From Burkholderiales bacterium 8X (lineage in GTDB: Bacteria > Pseudomonadota > Gammaproteobacteria > Burkholderiales > Burkholderiaceae_C), in assembly GCA_902506565.1 (NCBI GenBank), contig LR732703.1, forward strand, positions 124,689 through 188,688: a stretch of DNA of 64,000 bases, written 5' to 3'. The notes beneath the pieces were generated by a model. The model was not told the origin of the DNA and made no database searches. It saw only the letters and a list, made by a program, of their open reading frames with translations. Positions 26,901 through 34,867 of this stretch are shown piece after piece. Positions within the stretch are counted from its first letter, which is position 1. The number at the start of each line of letters is the position of its first letter. The position numbers and the translations under genes are program-made.

Positions 26901-28818
26901 CACCCTGGAGAAAGGCTCGTACACCCGGCGCCGACTCGCTGTCGATCGCATCCTCGCGGACAAGGCCGTCGTCCCCGGACTGGTCGACTACTTTGAGTCG
27001 CAGGCGACGTCGCATCTGGCTCCGATCACCCATCCACTGCCCACGGACGCCGACCTCGATGCGTACTCCGAGGGCGACAAGAAACTCAATCCCAGCCAGA
27101 AAGAGGCATTTCGATGCGTGTTGGGAAATGGCCCGGTCAGCCTGTTGCAAGGCCCCCCCGGGACCGGAAAGACCTGGTTCATCGCCGCGCTGCTGCACTA
27201 CCTTATGACGAAGGAGCGCGCCCGCCGCATCCTTCTGGTGAGTCAGGCGCACGAGGCGGTCAACAATGCCCTCGAAAAAGGGCTGGAACTTTGCCGCAGC
27301 AAGGGCATCGAGTTCGATGCAGTGCGACTGGGTACCGAGTCGGCAGCGTCCGATGAGATCCGGCATCTCCATTCCGCGTCGATCGAACAAAGTTACCGGG
27401 ACAAGTTCAAAGCGGAGTTGAAGGAGCGAATCGTCAGACTTGCGGCGCCGCTCGGACTTTCGGCGCCCTTCGTGGAAGCGATCGTGGATCTGCACATGCG
27501 CCTTGGAATGCTCCATGCGCGAATCATGCAGATCCGTTCGCGGGCAGCGGAAGACCCCTCAGGTTCTGCGTCGCAGGACGCGCGCATCCGTGCGCTGACC
27601 GGCACCTTCGTCGATATCGCGGGGGACGTCTACGGACACACCGGACCGTTCGAGACGGCACAGGCCCTGGTGGAGCTCGAGAACACGCTCATCGAGCGTC
27701 ACGAAGTCCGCTCGGCCGACGCCATCGGCCGCCTGAAGTCACTGATCCATCTGTCCGAGGATTGGCTCAACGCCCTCGGGTCGCCAGACGCCAATTTCGC
27801 AGAGTTTCTCGCAAAGTCCCGGACCGTCGTGGCTGGCACGCTGGTCGGCATCGGCTATCGTGGTGCGGGGGTCACGCAAAACGTGTTCGATTGGGTCATC
27901 ATCGATGAGGCTGGGCGCGCGGCACCCAGCGAACTGGCCGTCGCGATGCAAGCCGGACACCGCGTGCTGCTTGTGGGTGACCACCTTCAGTTGCCCCCGA
28001 CTTTCTCGCAGGAGATGCGGGGTGTGGTGAAACAGCGCTTCGCCTGCGACGATACATCGGCCGTCTTCCAGAGCGACTTCGAACGGGTCTTCTCATCAGA
28101 CTATGGCAGGCAAGTGGGCGCGACGTTGCTCAGCCAGTACCGCATGACGCCGGCGATCGGCGAACTGGTCTCGTCCTGTTTCTACGACGAGCGACTGGAG
28201 ACCGGCCGTGGCAGCTCACCGGGGTACTACGCGTTGCTTCCGGCCCAGTTGAGCGCACCTGTAACGTGGATCGATACGGCCCCACTCGGCTCGCGCGGCC
28301 ATCACCAGAAGTCTGCGGATGGCGCCGAGACCTCAAACCGCGCCGAGGCGAGGGTGGTGATGCGGCTGCTGCGCCAAATCATCGAATCTCACGAGTTCAT
28401 GGCGTTGCTTGCGGACGACCTGAAGCCGCAGGAGCCGCCGATCGGCATCATCTGCATGTACGACAAGCAACGCGAGTTGATCGACCAAATGAAGGCCGAG
28501 GCCGGGTGGCTGGGCGATGCCCGGCGCCTCGTCAAGGTGGACACCGTCGATAGCTACCAGGGCAAGGAGAATCGCATCATCCTACTGTCCACCGTGCGCA
28601 ACCATCCACACGCTTCGGCAGGGTTCCTGCGCAGTCCCAATCGAATCAATGTCGCGATGTCGCGCGCCATGGAGCGCCTGTTCATCGTCGGATCGTCGAC
28701 CATGTGGAAGGGCCGGCACGCCGAGCTGCCGCTAGGCAAGGTCGTGGCCAAGATCGAGACGATGGCGCAGCAGGGCAGTGCGGCGATCCTGCCCGCGAGC
28801 CTTTTCCTGGAGGATTGA
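23941..28818 (+). CDS. NERD nuclease-pseudokinase-kinase-SF1 helicase fusion (Mokosh MkoA-like)
   Basis: About 1,625 aa. In order: (1) a NERD nuclease-like domain, residues ~30-150, with LDLVLV then VELKNW (E69, K71), the D-ExK pattern; (2) a kinase-like domain with VAHRDIGEHSLWI near 338-350 that lacks the usual Asn and DFG, probably inactive; (3) a second kinase with LAHGDIHPKNIVV (617 onward) and FIDALDF, active-looking; (4) a C-terminal SF1 Upf1/Dna2-like helicase, Walker A GPPGTGKT at 1071, IIDEAGR (D1322), and a closing NVAMSRAMERLF. I chose the GTG at 23941 because AGAAGGA lies eight bases upstream; an ATG at 23872 is in frame. Kinase-COG1112 helicase fusions are known from Mokosh type I defence; the NERD and double kinase are unusual. 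It is followed two bases later by its partner gene. Confidence 0.85.
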   Translation: MEIKLVKMAGVPRAEVEAHQQIQREFSSSPLSKNWRGYASFALARGGRGTGDDDLDLVLVTHTCIVLVELKNWHGKHLESNGHKWFLDGDDRGDSPVSVVRRKVPKLVSVMTQKMGRDLTPFIKSYVVMHGRIGKMSLAPEEKDSVLTMTEFLSFRFDHAYRKYLSGRHFFKPVDHLHAYDEFFLGKSFKPKIYYVDGFKPEANAIFEHPRKLYAEFRAEAKDDAAALALFRQWDFGSLGLDLIGESDRSFIGLREQKVFQYIAERNEELSLSLLRPVAWKSPKDVTLDFKELFFLPSRLTRLAEFVHATLHKLGDEERLLLVKAILARFAELHDMRVAHRDIGEHSLWIDRPTKVVMSGFPAAYYPELKTVGAFRDRVKVEQGVLPEDAANDAHATPYRRDVFMLGVLAHLVLFGEKPAKVQGVHGWAPRPNDPHRGGLDAFFQGALHPESAARFPDARTALEALNAATANVGDSIVDFAVFDAFKALTKERDYEATEVVTESDEHSCFRSGAGTAAKLVKVWYGVEPDAKRPDLSVRLLSFLERARTLKGCDLNGLARIADFGLSRKSLLVVSDWVEGLALPSWLDANPSQAQRLCVARSLNDTLQRLHGFELAHGDIHPKNIVVTSRGEAVFIDALDFRRGSDDVYTTAYLPDNYKSLTPFDRDRYSHAAVLAEILGANGRAAPLQGPHAPPRVYEELQHLLTSDTVSSLEPLGRALALSNAEQTQNVPEFAVTIKNLAYEGVPAGELRSDNGHFHVSVQQDRQSENGLRFWITGIGRQLAFVWDRSTGRCSQVRASTISQSQLLRSQMMRDAPVRMRLSLVEGPVADLDELADFLLREEGLQRRLAALPNSQISNNATSEGRDAQGRSEIAAGSDAVPIRELWRALMEAEEEAFVTVTIAGEHRRNPYRDNQILIPYHSGEREIDYTTTEKVIVESLGGDGAWRSCGELNLRESSFGQLAELAVDFPFMKANLRIGSKLRLVSTLEKGSYTRRRLAVDRILADKAVVPGLVDYFESQATSHLAPITHPLPTDADLDAYSEGDKKLNPSQKEAFRCVLGNGPVSLLQGPPGTGKTWFIAALLHYLMTKERARRILLVSQAHEAVNNALEKGLELCRSKGIEFDAVRLGTESAASDEIRHLHSASIEQSYRDKFKAELKERIVRLAAPLGLSAPFVEAIVDLHMRLGMLHARIMQIRSRAAEDPSGSASQDARIRALTGTFVDIAGDVYGHTGPFETAQALVELENTLIERHEVRSADAIGRLKSLIHLSEDWLNALGSPDANFAEFLAKSRTVVAGTLVGIGYRGAGVTQNVFDWVIIDEAGRAAPSELAVAMQAGHRVLLVGDHLQLPPTFSQEMRGVVKQRFACDDTSAVFQSDFERVFSSDYGRQVGATLLSQYRMTPAIGELVSSCFYDERLETGRGSSPGYYALLPAQLSAPVTWIDTAPLGSRGHHQKSADGAETSNRAEARVVMRLLRQIIESHEFMALLADDLKPQEPPIGIICMYDKQRELIDQMKAEAGWLGDARRLVKVDTVDSYQGKENRIILLSTVRNHPHASAGFLRSPNRINVAMSRAMERLFIVGSSTMWKGRHAELPLGKVVAKIETMAQQGSAAILPASLFLED

Positions 28819-28819
28819 C

Positions 28820-30295
28820 GTGAACTCGGCACTTGAATTCAATCGGGTCACGTTCGGGCTTCCGGTTGAGACCTTCCAGATCGACGCCTATATTGCCTTG
28901 GAAGAGCGGCTGCCCGTCGTGACGGAATTTGTCCTGAGGCTGCTGAAGGTCTGCGGGCGCGTCCCGCTGCCGGCGATCCGGGACTATTTCGGGTTCACTG
29001 ACGGTGAGGCACTCGCCGTCATCGAGTCCCTCTCCAGGCAGGGGCTGCTGGAAGTCGCGGCCGACGAAGCGTATTTGAGCCTGTTCGCGCTGGAGCGGTT
29101 CGAGGACGCCGGCGGCAATCATCCTCGCTTCAGCAAGGTCGAACTGAAAAGCGACACGGTTTCCTTCGACCTTTTCTCATTCACTCCGCTGCGCACTGTC
29201 GGCGGCCCTTTGCCGACCGACAACGTTCTTAAGCTCGCGGTTCCTGACGAATCCCTGGGGCAAAGCGTCGAGCGCGCAAAAGCGGCTTACCGGCATAGGT
29301 ACCCGGAGATCGCGTCGCTTCGCGCCGATTTGCGGGAAAGGTCGTTCGGCGTGTATTCCGTGGAACATGTTGAGAGCAAGCGACGAACATACGTCCCGAT
29401 CCCGGTGACTTTCTCTCTGGACAACGAGGGGCAAGTCGAGCGAAACGTCGATGAGGCCTTCGAGCGCATCGCGCCTCCCGCGCTAGTTCAGTTTGTCCAT
29501 GAGCAGGTTAGCCTTCAGATGCCCAAGACGCTGTCGCTCGCTATGACCGGGCTCGACGAGTTCATCGACGCCTTCGACTTGAAGTCAATGCGCCCCTACG
29601 TCGTCGCGAAGAAGTTCGATGTGCATTCCTATCTGGCGCAGGTTCATCTGGCCGGGTCGGTGCAGTTGGGCGAGGGGGTGCAGCCGGTGTTCGGCAACCT
29701 CTACCTCCGCGAGAACCGAAATCGCATCGCGGCGTTGATCCGGGAGCGACGCGATGAGCGGCGCCACGGGCGACTGCTGACATCACTTGCATGGCTCGCG
29801 CCTGACCATGTGCTATGGGGCCGGGGTGAATCCATGGCTCAAGCTGTGACCGCCTTCTCGAACGAACTGCAGAGTCATCGCTCGTCCGACGCCCTGCACC
29901 TTTTTGCAAGCGCGGACGTCGGCCAGGAAGCCCAGATGACGGACCAGCTGCGCATCCCCGGATTGCGGAATCTGCATTTCGCGCGAACCACTTTCCCTGA
30001 CGAACAGCTCATGGGCGGCAGGCTCGAACTTCTTCTGTATCCAGCAGGCTTCATGGTGGCAGTCTTTCATGTTCAGCTGCCGGGCACTGGCGGCATGTGG
30101 GCACCCATCGGGTTTGCTTCCACGCAATCCGGCCATCTCAACACGGCCCACAAGTTGCTGCGCAAGGCAGTGGGCGGTAGGCGTTACGGGCGCCGGGCAC
30201 GATTCAACCAGAAAGATGCATCGTCGCCTGCCACGTTTGATGAGGCCTGTGAGTTCCTGAACTATTGCGGCCTGGACGATGGCCGCACGGGTTGA
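28820..30295 (+). CDS. Unrecognised partner of the helicase-kinase protein
   Basis: The 491-aa product begins at a GTG one base after the helicase-kinase stop, with GGAGGA at 28809-28814, so it is surely co-translated. The N-terminal ~100 aa look like a winged helix (VPLPAIRDYFGFTDGEALAVIESL). The middle is unassigned. The C-terminal part has AVFHVQLPGTGG followed by APIGFAST, which has the spacing of a phospholipase D HxKxxxxD...GS motif but with Lys replaced by Gln and Asp by Gly. If real, this would be a degenerate PLD fold, as in Mokosh MkoB; this is weak. No signal peptide or membrane helix. Confidence 0.75.
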   Translation: MNSALEFNRVTFGLPVETFQIDAYIALEERLPVVTEFVLRLLKVCGRVPLPAIRDYFGFTDGEALAVIESLSRQGLLEVAADEAYLSLFALERFEDAGGNHPRFSKVELKSDTVSFDLFSFTPLRTVGGPLPTDNVLKLAVPDESLGQSVERAKAAYRHRYPEIASLRADLRERSFGVYSVEHVESKRRTYVPIPVTFSLDNEGQVERNVDEAFERIAPPALVQFVHEQVSLQMPKTLSLAMTGLDEFIDAFDLKSMRPYVVAKKFDVHSYLAQVHLAGSVQLGEGVQPVFGNLYLRENRNRIAALIRERRDERRHGRLLTSLAWLAPDHVLWGRGESMAQAVTAFSNELQSHRSSDALHLFASADVGQEAQMTDQLRIPGLRNLHFARTTFPDEQLMGGRLELLLYPAGFMVAVFHVQLPGTGGMWAPIGFASTQSGHLNTAHKLLRKAVGGRRYGRRARFNQKDASSPATFDEACEFLNYCGLDDGRTG

Positions 30296-30431
30296 CTCTC
30301 GAACCATTGGCCCGCGCCGCGTTTGCTCACCATGGTCCGCACGAGGCGCATGTCCATTGCAAGCACGCCGACATGTGTGCATCCTTCAAAACGCGCCCGG
30401 TTACGCAACAAGCAACAAGATAGGAAAAGCC

Positions 30432-32777
30432 TTGATCTCAGAGACAGCGCGCCCTACACCGTTCGAGCGACTGCGCTCCGTCATAGAAGACCGTACTGAA
30501 CACAAGCTGCTGACGCCCCTGCAGATCGAACAGCAGACCGGCGCCTTTGTGCAACGGTTCGGTCCGGCGGCTTTGAAGGCTGTCGACGGCGAAGCGCTGC
30601 TCCGACTCATGCATGGCCGCCTGGAGGGTGACCCCAAATGTCTGGCCTACTGGCTTGAGTTCAAGAACGACCTTGAGTTCGAAGGGCATCGATTCGGCAG
30701 CATTGGCGGCGGTTCGGCCTTGAAGTTCGGACTGTTCCAGCGCCCTGACGATGGAACGTGGCTCAACGGTTCGCCCAAGAATCAGACCACGCTCGGGATC
30801 GATGCCGCGATCGCCCTAGCGCGCCAGCAGCGCGATGAACTGCTGGCCGGCTCGCAGGTGCTGGCTTCGCTGTCCAGCGATGACGTCTCAGATGCAGTGT
30901 ACTCCGCGCTGCAAGCAGCGGTGCGCAAGGCGGCCCCCACGCTTGTCGATATGGGATGGGCGCACAAGTACTGGTTTCTTTGCCATCCGGATCGGATCGA
31001 GAGCTTCCACAGTCCCCGCTACCAGCGCTTCTATGAACTTAAGATGCTGCGAATGCCGCCGGACGAAGTTGGCATACGGAGCAGCGATGCGCCGCGTTTC
31101 ATATGCGCGGGGCGGTTCGCACAGTCGGCACGCGACCTTGACGTTCCGGTCGCCACACTTTGCAATGCGTTGATCCTCGCGTGTGGCGCCTTCCACCGCT
31201 ACTGGAAGGTAGGGACGACGGAAGGGGACGCTGGCGTCAGCCATTGGCCCGCCATGCGAGAGGGCGGCTTTGTGTCGATCGGTTGGCCGCAACACGTGGG
31301 CGATCTGACGCCGATGCTCAAGCTAGACCTGCCAAAGATGCGGAGCGCGATCAGCGGGATGTTGCAACCGCTCTATCCGAAAGTGGCGACCGCTTCCCGG
31401 AAGGCGGGCGAGATCATCAATTTTGCTTCCGCGATGGCCGAGAACGATATTGTTCTCGCCTGCACAGGACAAACGGTCCTGGGCGTGGGCGTTGTTCGTG
31501 GTCCCTATGTCTACGATGCCGGACTCGACTTCCCTCACAAGCGAGCCGTAGACTGGCTGCTTTTCGATGAGTGGCCCCTGCCGGTCGTGGAGGGACCGCA
31601 AACCACGGTGTTCGAACTAGGACGCAAGGCGGTGAACCTGCTCGCGCTCGAGCAACGACTGGCAAGCCAGCCGGTCACCCCCCGTTCCGTGTCCAGCGAC
31701 CAGGGCGTCATTCCGAAGCACCTGCCCGCGCTCGATTCCTTCACCGTTCGCGTCGAATCGACTCTTCGCCGCAAGGGTCAGGTCATCCTCTACGGACCGC
31801 CGGGTACCGGGAAGACCTATCGCGCCATACTTGCCGCGCAAGAACTCGCCGCCCGCCATGCGTTTCGCAAGACGTTCGCCGACCTCAGCGTTTCCGAGCA
31901 GGCTGCTGTCGCCGGCGCCAAAGGATTGGTGCGGGTCTGTACCTTCCATCCCGGGTGGGGATACGAGGACTTCGTGGAAGGGTTGCGCCCGGTGACGATT
32001 GCCGGCCAAATGCTGTTCGAGCCGCGCGACGGGGTATTCAAGACGCTTTGTCTTGACGCTGTAGCCTCGCCGGATCGGCACTTCACTCTCATCATTGACG
32101 AGATTAATCGCGGTGATTTGCCACGCATCTTCGGGGAGTTGCTCACCACTCTCGAACTTGACAAACGTGGCAAGGCCGTGACGCTGCCAACCACTGGCAA
32201 GGCCTTCGCAGTGCCGCCCAACGTGTCCTTGATCGGCACGATGAACACCGCTGATCGATCGATTTCTCTGTTGGACACAGCTTTGCGACGTCGCTTCGGC
32301 TTCATTGAACTCATGCCCGACAGTGCGGCGCTGGCGCAGCGCGAGGTCGGAGGTTTGAGGCTCGGTGCGTGGCTTGATGCGCTGAACGCCCGCATTCGCA
32401 AGAACCTGCGGCGGGACGCGCGCAACCTGCAGATTGGCCATGCGTACCTCATGCCGCAGCAACCGATCGGCTCGATTGCCGAGTTCGCGCGTGTCGTGCG
32501 GGACGACATCATTCCGCTCCTCGAGGAGTACTGTTACGACGATTTCGGCACGTTGCAACAGATCCTCGGCATTGCGCTGGTGGACGTCGAAGGCGGTCGT
32601 ATCCGGGACGAAATGTTTGAGGCCAACCGCGAGGAGGCCTTCATGCAGGCGGTCACGTTTGCGGAGACGCAAGCGTTGACACTCGGGCAACCTGTGTCGG
32701 ATGCGCCTTCGACCGGTGCGGCAGACGAACCAATGGATGGCCAGGACGAGGAAGACGATGCCGACGTCACGACATGA
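30432..32777 (+). CDS. mcrB: EVE-domain McrB-type GTPase (type IV restriction)
   Basis: About 781 aa from the TTG at 30432, which has AGGAAA six bases upstream; the frame is open to 30279 but that segment reads as non-coding. Domains: an unassigned N-terminal region, an EVE/PUA-like domain (~275-365; GFVSIGWP, NDIVLACTGQTVLGVGVVRGPY), then an McrB AAA+ GTPase with GPPGTGKT (455-462), IIDEINRGD (556 onward) and MNTADRS (604 onward). EVE domains bind modified bases, so this probably recognises modified cytosines in phage DNA and drives the McrC nuclease. The C-terminus is acidic. It overlaps mcrC by 20 bases. Confidence 0.93.
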   Translation: MISETARPTPFERLRSVIEDRTEHKLLTPLQIEQQTGAFVQRFGPAALKAVDGEALLRLMHGRLEGDPKCLAYWLEFKNDLEFEGHRFGSIGGGSALKFGLFQRPDDGTWLNGSPKNQTTLGIDAAIALARQQRDELLAGSQVLASLSSDDVSDAVYSALQAAVRKAAPTLVDMGWAHKYWFLCHPDRIESFHSPRYQRFYELKMLRMPPDEVGIRSSDAPRFICAGRFAQSARDLDVPVATLCNALILACGAFHRYWKVGTTEGDAGVSHWPAMREGGFVSIGWPQHVGDLTPMLKLDLPKMRSAISGMLQPLYPKVATASRKAGEIINFASAMAENDIVLACTGQTVLGVGVVRGPYVYDAGLDFPHKRAVDWLLFDEWPLPVVEGPQTTVFELGRKAVNLLALEQRLASQPVTPRSVSSDQGVIPKHLPALDSFTVRVESTLRRKGQVILYGPPGTGKTYRAILAAQELAARHAFRKTFADLSVSEQAAVAGAKGLVRVCTFHPGWGYEDFVEGLRPVTIAGQMLFEPRDGVFKTLCLDAVASPDRHFTLIIDEINRGDLPRIFGELLTTLELDKRGKAVTLPTTGKAFAVPPNVSLIGTMNTADRSISLLDTALRRRFGFIELMPDSAALAQREVGGLRLGAWLDALNARIRKNLRRDARNLQIGHAYLMPQQPIGSIAEFARVVRDDIIPLLEEYCYDDFGTLQQILGIALVDVEGGRIRDEMFEANREEAFMQAVTFAETQALTLGQPVSDAPSTGAADEPMDGQDEEDDADVTT

Positions 32778-34080
32778 GGAATGCATCAGACCACTCACAG
32801 TCATTCGATTGAGCGAATGGACGACGCTCAGTCCAAAGAATGAGCCGCAACTGAAGGGGCAGGCGATTCCTGAGGGCAGGGCCCGGCAACTGGTTGATCA
32901 ACTGCAAGGCCGGGTCGACATACGACCGTCTTTCGAGGGGCTGGAGATTTCGAGTAGCTCGTATGTCGGCCGCGTGGACGTCGGGCCCCTGCGCATCCTC
33001 ATTGAGCCCAAACTCGACGCCATGCCGCTCACGCGCCTACTGCGCTACGCGTATGGACTCAGCGACCTCGAGGTCCATGAAGAGACGCGCGCGAACACGG
33101 GCCACGGTGGCATCGTTGATCTGCTGATTGCCTTGCTTTGCGAGGAGGGTACAGGCCTGGCCTCACGAGGATTGACGCGTCGCTACACGGCACGCGTCGA
33201 GGACCTCGCCAGCCCGCGAGGCGCGCTGCTGATGAAAGAAGTGATTCGCAATGGCGGTGTTCGGGAACCAAATCTGCCGTGCCGCCACTTCGAGCGCAGC
33301 GCCGACTGGCATTTGAATCAACTGGTTCGCACGGGTCTGGAGCAAGCAGCGCACATGACGGAGGATCCGACGCTGCGACATCGATGCATGCGGCTGGCGC
33401 ACATGCTCGCAGACGTTCGACCGCTCAAGGGACTGACCGTGGCGGAGATCGATCGGGCCGAACACGACCTCGACCGGACAACGTCCGCCTACGCGCCGAT
33501 GCTGGGGTTGATTCGCCTGCTTCACCAGGCAGAGGGCTTCACGTTCGAGATCAGCGAAACGAACCGACTACCCGGCTTCCTATTCGATATGAACGCGTTC
33601 TTTCAACGCCTGCTCTCACGCTTCCTTCGAGAGCATGCGACCGGCGTGCGAATTGCGGACGAGGTACAGATCCGCGAGCTCTTTTGCTACGCGCCGGGCG
33701 GCAACCCGCAGAATCTGAGGCCTCCGCGGCCGCGGCCCGACTATGCCCTCTACGAGGGCAAGACACTGCGAAGATTTCTCGACGCAAAGTACCGGGACAT
33801 CTGGGAACGCCGCCTGCCATCCAAATGGCTGTACCAACTGTCCCTCTATGCCATGGCATCCCCGGAGCCCACCAGTCTCCTGCTGTATCCGACCATGAAC
33901 GCGGCGGCGAAGGACGCCCTGTTGCAGGTACGTTGGCCAGTCCCCGGTGTTGGCGCGGACGCGCGTGTGGTCACAAGGCCGGTTGATCTGCTCTATCTGT
34001 CGGGATTACTCGATCCGAATCGAAAGGAAGTCGCCACCACGCAACGCGAGGCATTGGCTGCTCGACTCATTCGCATCTGA
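32758..34080 (+). CDS. mcrC: McrC-type PD-(D/E)xK endonuclease subunit
   Basis: 440 aa from the ATG at 32758, which lies within the end of mcrB; an upstream ATG at 32701 is less likely. It has the McrC N-terminal domain (SSSYVGRVDVGPLRILIEPK) and a C-terminal nuclease core with RPRPDYALYEG (D328) and FLDAKYRDIW (D342, K344), the PD...D-x-K pattern. It is the cleavage subunit recruited by the GTPase encoded just upstream. The gene ends with a hairpin (GCCTCC/GGAGGC, 34088-34103) without a T tract. Confidence 0.94.
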   Translation: MPTSRHEECIRPLTVIRLSEWTTLSPKNEPQLKGQAIPEGRARQLVDQLQGRVDIRPSFEGLEISSSSYVGRVDVGPLRILIEPKLDAMPLTRLLRYAYGLSDLEVHEETRANTGHGGIVDLLIALLCEEGTGLASRGLTRRYTARVEDLASPRGALLMKEVIRNGGVREPNLPCRHFERSADWHLNQLVRTGLEQAAHMTEDPTLRHRCMRLAHMLADVRPLKGLTVAEIDRAEHDLDRTTSAYAPMLGLIRLLHQAEGFTFEISETNRLPGFLFDMNAFFQRLLSRFLREHATGVRIADEVQIRELFCYAPGGNPQNLRPPRPRPDYALYEGKTLRRFLDAKYRDIWERRLPSKWLYQLSLYAMASPEPTSLLLYPTMNAAAKDALLQVRWPVPGVGADARVVTRPVDLLYLSGLLDPNRKEVATTQREALAARLIRI

Positions 34081-34172
34081 TGCTCACGCCTCCCACCGGA
34101 GGCCGGCGATGTGCCGTACTGTTTCAATTGGCAAGTGGCGAGAGTACGTTAGAAATCCCGTTGAAACCGATC

Positions 34173-34658
34173 TCATGACGCCTCAGGAACACGAGATCGC
34201 CTTGCCGAAGGCGAACCTGATCGCGCACGAAATCCTGCTCGAGTGGTTTGGCCTCCTTCTTCGCGGCGAAGTTTCGCAAGTTGAAGGCGCAGCATTTCGT
34301 CCTGGATCGGTTGGATCTGCGTGTGCCATTTGTAGAAGCCGGCGAGGGCCAACAGAATAGAGAAGGCGATCAGGACCGACAGGTACGTCGAGAGAGTTTT
34401 TTTGTCTTCCTTTGCGACCTCGATCAACCGTTCCAACAACGCTTCGCGTATCGACGGCTCGCCCTTCTTTTCTGTTGCAGCAGTCGGGTTCGCGCTCGTT
34501 GCGCGGATGGATTCAAGCTCGACGTAGAGTTTGTAAACCGAATCGTTCGTGCCGCGCTGCAGCGCCACTGTGGCACCTGCAGCGAAGATGAAGAGCAACA
34601 GCCCGAAAAGGGCATAGAACTTATAGATGTTGTCGGTGGGCAGGGGAAGCTTGTCCAT
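34173..34658 (-). CDS. Small two-helix membrane protein in the defence island
   Basis: The 161-aa product has two hydrophobic segments, FYALFGLLLFIFAAGATVAL (about residues 14-33) and YLSVLIAFSILLALAGFYKW (about 91-110), separated by a hydrophilic, possibly periplasmic, loop. A basic C-terminal tail follows. AGGAAAAGC precedes the ATG. It is convergent with mcrC and divergent from the deaminase pseudogene. Not recognised as a known family. Its place could make it a membrane effector or just cargo. Confidence 0.65.
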   Translation of the reverse strand: MDKLPLPTDNIYKFYALFGLLLFIFAAGATVALQRGTNDSVYKLYVELESIRATSANPTAATEKKGEPSIREALLERLIEVAKEDKKTLSTYLSVLIAFSILLALAGFYKWHTQIQPIQDEMLRLQLAKLRREEGGQTTRAGFRARSGSPSARRSRVPEAS

Positions 34659-34867
34659 GCTTTTCCTTTTGTTGAACCTTGATTCTTAGCTCCTTTGCGA
34701 GAGAGCGCGACCGGCGTTGCACGGCGGAATCGGGCAATTTTTCGCAGATGTGGGTTAAAACCCCTATGAGACACGCCAAGGTGATTCATGAGACTTGCGT
34801 TGCCCATCCTAGGGGAGAGCAGGTGTTGAGTGCAATCTATGACGCGAACCCGCTGAGCAATTTTTAG

